The notes under the pieces are model-generated. The model was not told the origin of the DNA. It did no database searches and worked only from the letters and a program-made list of their open reading frames with translations. A stretch of DNA of 60,000 bases from Symsagittifera roscoffensis. Lineage: Eukaryota > Xenacoelomorpha > Acoela > Convolutidae. The position numbers and the translations under genes are program-made. The stretch spans positions 84,121,574-84,181,573 of the forward strand of contig NC_087063.1 of NCBI RefSeq assembly GCF_963678635.1. The letters are read 5' to 3'. Shown here in pieces: positions 55,474 to 60,000 of this stretch (positions are counted from its first letter, which is position 1; the number at the start of each line of letters is the position of its first letter).

Positions 55474-56949
55474 AAAAAATGATTCAATACGACAAAAATG
55501 TCGACAATGATTCTATACTTCCCTTTTTTATCCATCCGCAAAGTGACGCCACTCGAGGACAAGTACAATTTTGTCATAATTTAATTGCAAATTTATTCGA
55601 AAAATGATTAGATCCATGCACACAAGAACTTCCCGAAAAAAGAATTAAAAGACAAATACTTGACCAATATTTAAAGGCATCTGTAATATCACTTCATATT
55701 ACGGAATATTCACTATTGAAAATTTATCATCACAACCAAATCAAAAACGGCATCAAATACAAACAGATGACATAGATCTAGAATTCTCAAGAGTCTTCAC
55801 TAAACACATCAGAAACTTAAAACATCAGAATTCACAAATAGCAAACTCAATCTTTACAAACGATGTTTTCTCTTTTATTTGTAGGTATATAACTATAATA
55901 GAATTGAAAAAAACATCAAATGAATTGCCACCTCAGACATCTGGACACTCAACTGTAAGACTGTAAGACAAGACATTTATGTTTTGTCATTATTAGAAAC
56001 AATCCGTTAAAACCTTACTAGTAATTAAATATCACAAAACTTAAAGCATGATTTACAACGAATCCTAGCAGGTTTCATAATAGATTATTTTGTTCTTATT
56101 TTAGACTTCATTTCAACATCAAGAAAAAAAATTCGACCGCAAATCTCAAACGATGAAACTGTTTTGGCCGACCAATCAGAATATATTTGGAACCCTGAAT
56201 GCTCTCATCCATTATTTAATAATATAACCACTGAATTTTAACGTGCAGCAGTTACGACAGTTTCTGTACACCAAGATTATATAAGTTTAATCCACTTACT
56301 CTTGATGCAACACCTTTAAACTATAAAACAAAGTTCAACGATAGAACAGGAAATAGTTTAAATTCAACATTTATCAACACACAAGAAACCCTTAATGGAA
56401 CAACAACACAACAAAGTATTTTTCCTAGTCATCCTACACTTACAGCACCATATAAAAAAACTCAATTCCCAAAGACAACTATTCAATCAACAGTAAAACC
56501 ATCTTTTGTCCCAAAATAATTGCAAATGGGTTAACAAACATATAGACCAATAAACAAAACAAGACAATCAAACAAGCAAAAGCATCCAAAAAAATAGTTT
56601 TTCAAACCACATCTATAATTTTTTTGCGATTAACAATATCAACAGACCAATTAAAAAGCCCCCCTACACACGCAATCAAAATCAACCACAAGAACAATAT
56701 TATAACCAACAGATACCACAACAAGCCCTCAAAGACAAAATTAGCATCATGAATTAAAAATTTACAATCACAAAACCCTAAAAACACACAAGGTTATCAA
56801 CCTAATAAAAACCAAAGTGAAATTCCATGTCCAGACTATATACATAAACATGAACTTACAAAGACCCAACTTAGAAATTTTTCACAAATACCAAATGCAG
56901 CAGAATCACTACAAATGACAATATATCCATAGCTTATGGGTAGATCATC

Positions 56950-57350
56950 CATATCTTCTAATTAACCATTCATGGTATTCACAGGAACAGACCCTGAATA
57001 CTCAGTAGAAGATTATTTAAATGCAGTCACAGCAAATTTAATTTTATATATAGGCCCAGAACCAGTAAACACACCACTCCATCAAAATTAAATACATAGA
57101 ACTACAGCTCTAAACTGAACCAAACTTTATGGTGCAACTCAAAAATGGTTTTAAGTTCTATCTCTAGGCGTTAAATCAGACTGGAAAAGATTCACATAAA
57201 AAGTTTCAAAAATGTTGGACTCTGAAAAAAATGAACTACACCAATGAGAGCTATGTAACGAAATCCGTAGACTCCCCAACGAGACAACAAAACAACTCGC
57301 AGTAAAAATTGAAACTTTTGTAAGAAAAGCATTATCCCTAAATACCATGA
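56950..57350 (+). pseudogene. Gag core of the retroelement, several stops
   Basis: One frame gives FTGTDPEYSVEDYLNAVTAN, LYGATQKWF, GVKSDWKRFT, KMLDSEKNELHQ and NEIRRLPNETTKQLAVKIET separated by stop codons. This order is that of Gag proteins of Ty3-type elements (capsid-like helices ending before the zinc knuckle). Confidence 0.7.
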
Positions 57351-57640
57351 CTACAAAAATACGAAAATGATTGAAGTTTTAATGATGACTTTAAAACTAC
57401 AACTACACAAAACTCTAATAAAAAAAGCATCACTTCAATCATCAATTCGAGAACCTGATATACATTTTCGATAACTAGTAGATAAACTAGAACAAGCTGA
57501 AATCACTATAAAATTAGAAGAAACAGCAAATTTAAAACTACAATATGTAAACAATATCCAGACAACAACTTCACAATTTGATAATTTTCATGACTCTGAT
57601 AAAGAATGAGCAAAAAAAATAACCCAGACATTAATCATTC

Positions 57641-57823
57641 ATGAAAAAAAATCAAAATTTCAAAGGTATACCATCATTCAAAAAGTGGTGCAACTATTGT
57701 CGTAGATATGGACCTAGCATTGCTGAATGCAGACAAAAACAAAAGGATAACCAAAACAAACCACAAAAGCACAGAAAACCAATTAAATTTTTCTACCAAT
57801 ACATGAAAAAGATCAAAATCTAA
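57641..57823 (+). pseudogene. Zinc-knuckle remnant of Gag with His replaced
   Basis: KWCNYCRRYGPSIAECRQKQ fits C-x2-C-x4-H-x4-C except that Pro stands where His is expected. That change should abolish zinc binding. A Lys/Gln-rich tail follows, as is usual after the knuckle. Confidence 0.7.
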
Positions 57824-58087
57824 CACACAAGAATGTTTCAAGTAAAAACAGCTCAGGAAAATCACTTCCAGATAGCTACAACAATTACAGATCAAAATCT
57901 CCCTATCGAAAAAATTTTCGTGGAAGATCTCCAGACAGAAGAAATTCACAAAATTATTCACAAACTAGATATAGTATATCAAATAGTCAAAATAACCAAT
58001 ATCGCAATAATTACTCAAGATCAAACTCATTTAGAAGTATTTACTCAAATTATAATAGAATCGTTCTGAATCAAACTCTCGGAACAG

Positions 58088-58528
58088 ATGCACTGTTCTA
58101 AAGACCGTTCAAGAAATTCACCATACAATCGAAATCAAAATTATTCAAACAATGGAAATCGAAATTATTCTACAGGTAGATCACAAACTACACTAACAAT
58201 AAGCCATTATAACAATAACAATATAGATCCCGTGATAACTCCAGAAATCGAAACAACAACTACCCAAATAGACAGAGAAACTATTCTCAGTCACCACATA
58301 GAAATAAACCTCATTATTCAAAATCACAAAGTGAAAACTACAGAAGTAGCAGACCAAAAGATCAAACACAAAATAATCAAGTACACTCACACAAAAATCT
58401 CGGAATTAAAGTTAAATCACGTACATTGTGAAACTACAGATGACGAAAGCGAAACAGAAATTACGCTTTCAATAAAGATGGTTCATGTCCAAAACGAATA
58501 CGAAACACCAATTGAATCGAATTATTAA
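58088..58528 (+). pseudogene. Asn/Arg/Thr-rich retroelement frame between Gag and protease
   Basis: A 146-codon open frame (RSRNSPYNRNQNYSNNGNRN, later a Glu-rich end) lies between the knuckle and protease. Low complexity; may be the Gag-Pol linker. The overlapping 57833-58069 frame is shifted and probably belongs to the same linker. Confidence 0.45.
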
Positions 58529-58736
58529 CAAAAAAAAACAACGCAGCCAATTCTTCTCTCGTAGAACCAAATAATAATTAAAATACCATAATTTATACAC
58601 CACACGTTATTGATATTAATTCAAATATGAATAATATATATAACAAAACACGACAAATGAATAACAACCGCCATAAGAAAAATTTTGGGCAACCCCACTG
58701 CTCTTAGGAAGTCCAAAGAATAAAGATTTTCAATCA

Positions 58737-59051
58737 CCAGACCTAGAAATTGATTTCCTAAATGATTCAGGAACAGAATCAAATATTATAGGCATTAACA
58801 CATTGAAGGAAATTCAAACTCTACATCCAAGACTTTCACTTTCTAAAACCTCAATTAAATTAGCCACAGCACAAGGATCTAGTTTTACAAACTATGGAAA
58901 ATTTCAATTGTACCCTGGTCCAACCCAAACAATGGAACAAAATAAGCTTTTAAATAAACCCTTTAAGCAAACATCCCACATTACAGATATAAAACACAAT
59001 TTTGTTGGATTACCGTTATTACAAAGTTTATTCCCACTATCAAAATATTGA
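58737..59051 (+). pseudogene. Retroelement aspartic protease region
   Basis: The frame reads DLEIDFLNDSGTESNIIGIN, with DSG as the active-site triad of retropepsins, then KLATAQGSS and FVGLPLLQSLFPL (the usual second hydrophobic motif before the C-end). It stops with TGA at 59049-59051. No start codon of its own is expected because such proteases are cut from a polyprotein. Confidence 0.7.
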
Positions 59052-59501
59052 ATAAAAAAATTACATATACAAGACAAATATACAAGAATTAATGATACAT
59101 CTCTAACATTTTTCCAAAGACTCAATAAGCAACCTGCATTTTTCTCAAAGTTTTACACCATATATAAGCAACAAGGCAAACACTTAAAACCATTATCAAG
59201 TTACGTATATAAATTCTATATAAGTCAAGTATACAAATATAATACTGATCAAAATGAACAAAAACTATACATGTCTGACCTTTAATGTAAACATATTCAT
59301 AAGTTTGTTATAGTAACAAATTCATCTATAAAATTTGCAAAAGACACAAATTCAGACATAATATCTCTACATGTAAGCAAAAACTCACCATATCAAAGCA
59401 CATTACCCCTATGATTTAAGGATATTGCGAAACAAAAGCAACAATCCATCCGACAGAAGAAAGAGCATTTAAAGTAAACAACAATTTAAAATAACTAGTT
59501 A

Positions 59502-59960
59502 ATGGTCAGTCAACCATTTTTAATGAAAAATTATCTATTAATAATATTTAAAACAAATTCTACACGAAATACAGACTATTTGAGAAAAACACTTTATTTT
59601 AAACCTAAGATTAAAATTTTGAAACTTACAAATAAACAACAAAAATTTTTCACAATTTTCAATTTTCAACGTTCTCAAATCAATCTACAACAAATTCATC
59701 AATTAGCAGAACTATTATTAAAACACCCATTGGTATACGCTACATCTAAATTTGATGTTGGTAAATTACATTCACCATTACACCTCCGTCTCAAACCTGA
59801 CAGAGTTTTCAAAAAGCTACGAGCAAGTGAAGTACCAAATCACTTACAAGATAAAATAAAAAGATTAGTAGACTTTCTGGAACAATATGAAATCATATCA
59901 ACACGACAAATGAAAAACAACCGCCAAAAGAAAAATTTTGGGCAACCCCACTTCTCTTAG
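59502..59960 (+). pseudogene. N-terminal reverse transcriptase region, interrupted by a duplication
   Basis: A 152-codon frame includes SKFDVGKLHSPLHLRLKPD and ASEVPNHLQDKIKRLVDFLE followed by QYEIIS, typical of the start of Ty3-type RT. At 59901 the sequence jumps into a copy of 58648 onward, so the palm domain is missing here and the frame ends at TAG 59958-59960. Confidence 0.72.
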
Positions 59961-60000
59961 GAAGTCCAAAGAATAAAGATTTTCAATCACCAGACCTAGA

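Larger units (their letters stand above)
53774..60000 (+). mobile_element. Decayed Ty3/gypsy-like LTR retroelement, cut by the window edge
   Basis: Pieces appear in gypsy order on the plus strand: a basic 5' frame, a Gag core about 56950-57350 (FTGTDPEYSVEDYLNAVTAN, then NEIRRLPNETTKQLAVKIET), a zinc-knuckle remnant (57700), an aspartic protease region (58740-59050) and the N-terminal part of reverse transcriptase (59640-59900). Frames are broken by several in-frame stops, many TGA. The plus strand is unusually A-rich and G-poor. Gag domain, knuckle, protease and RT together support the class; integrase would lie beyond 60000. The exact clade is not fixed. LTRs were not identified. Confidence 0.8.
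58648..60000 (+). repeat. 1253-bp direct duplication inside the retroelement
   Basis: ACACGACAAATGAATAACAA (58648) returns at 59901 as ACACGACAAATGAAAAACAA, and about 100 bases match to the window end, including AATTTTGGGCAACCCCACT and CAATCACCAGACCTAGA. The second copy continues outside the window. Confidence 0.9.

Overview
This is a window of animal nuclear DNA. It is AT-rich and repeat-dense, with GT-AG introns from under 0.4 kb to about 6 kb, AATAAA-type polyadenylation signals, LINE and Ty3-type retroelements, and small terminal-inverted-repeat (TIR) elements. The genes are animal families (Rh ammonium/CO2 channel, C-type lectin-like domains, a PAN/apple-like domain). An invertebrate is likely; the species cannot be fixed from the sequence alone.

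Layout. 1-6.9 kb: about 82 copies of an 84-bp tandem repeat, open in one forward frame and interrupted by a single TAA. 7.3-12.04 kb (+): a five-exon gene for a small membrane protein whose intron phases all agree; its topology loosely resembles BK-channel beta subunits. 12.7-21.0 kb: a palindrome-rich TIR element, then TIR mini-elements, one of which has grown into a tandem array of about 16 copies of 402 bp. 23-24.7 kb: two direct copies of a 0.43-kb dispersed repeat. 26.13-28.38 kb (-): a complete three-exon Rh glycoprotein gene (496 residues), the best-supported gene here. 29-39.5 kb: no gene recognised; dispersed repeats, a 0.93-kb palindrome-rich element and a diverged 1.5-kb tandem duplication. 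40.49-40.94 kb (+): the last exon of a secreted PAN/apple-like protein with a poly(A) signal. 42.5-45.2 kb: more TIR elements. 45.53-52.16 kb (+): two phase-matched exons of a C-type-lectin-like gene, with a broken LINE (-) inside its long intron. 53.0-53.3 kb: a foldback element. 53.8-60.0 kb (+): a decayed Ty3/gypsy-like retroelement (Gag, broken zinc knuckle, protease, start of reverse transcriptase) with an internal duplication.

The host genes do not form an operon or pathway; they are separate transcription units. The most unusual content is the repeat biology: an open-frame 84-bp array with higher-order structure and splice-site-like sequences in every unit, a satellite that arose from a TIR mini-element, and a TIR element packed with GCGGAATCCGC palindromes. 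Exons were called by open frame, splice consensus and phase agreement; no homology search was possible, so family names rest on recognised motifs.
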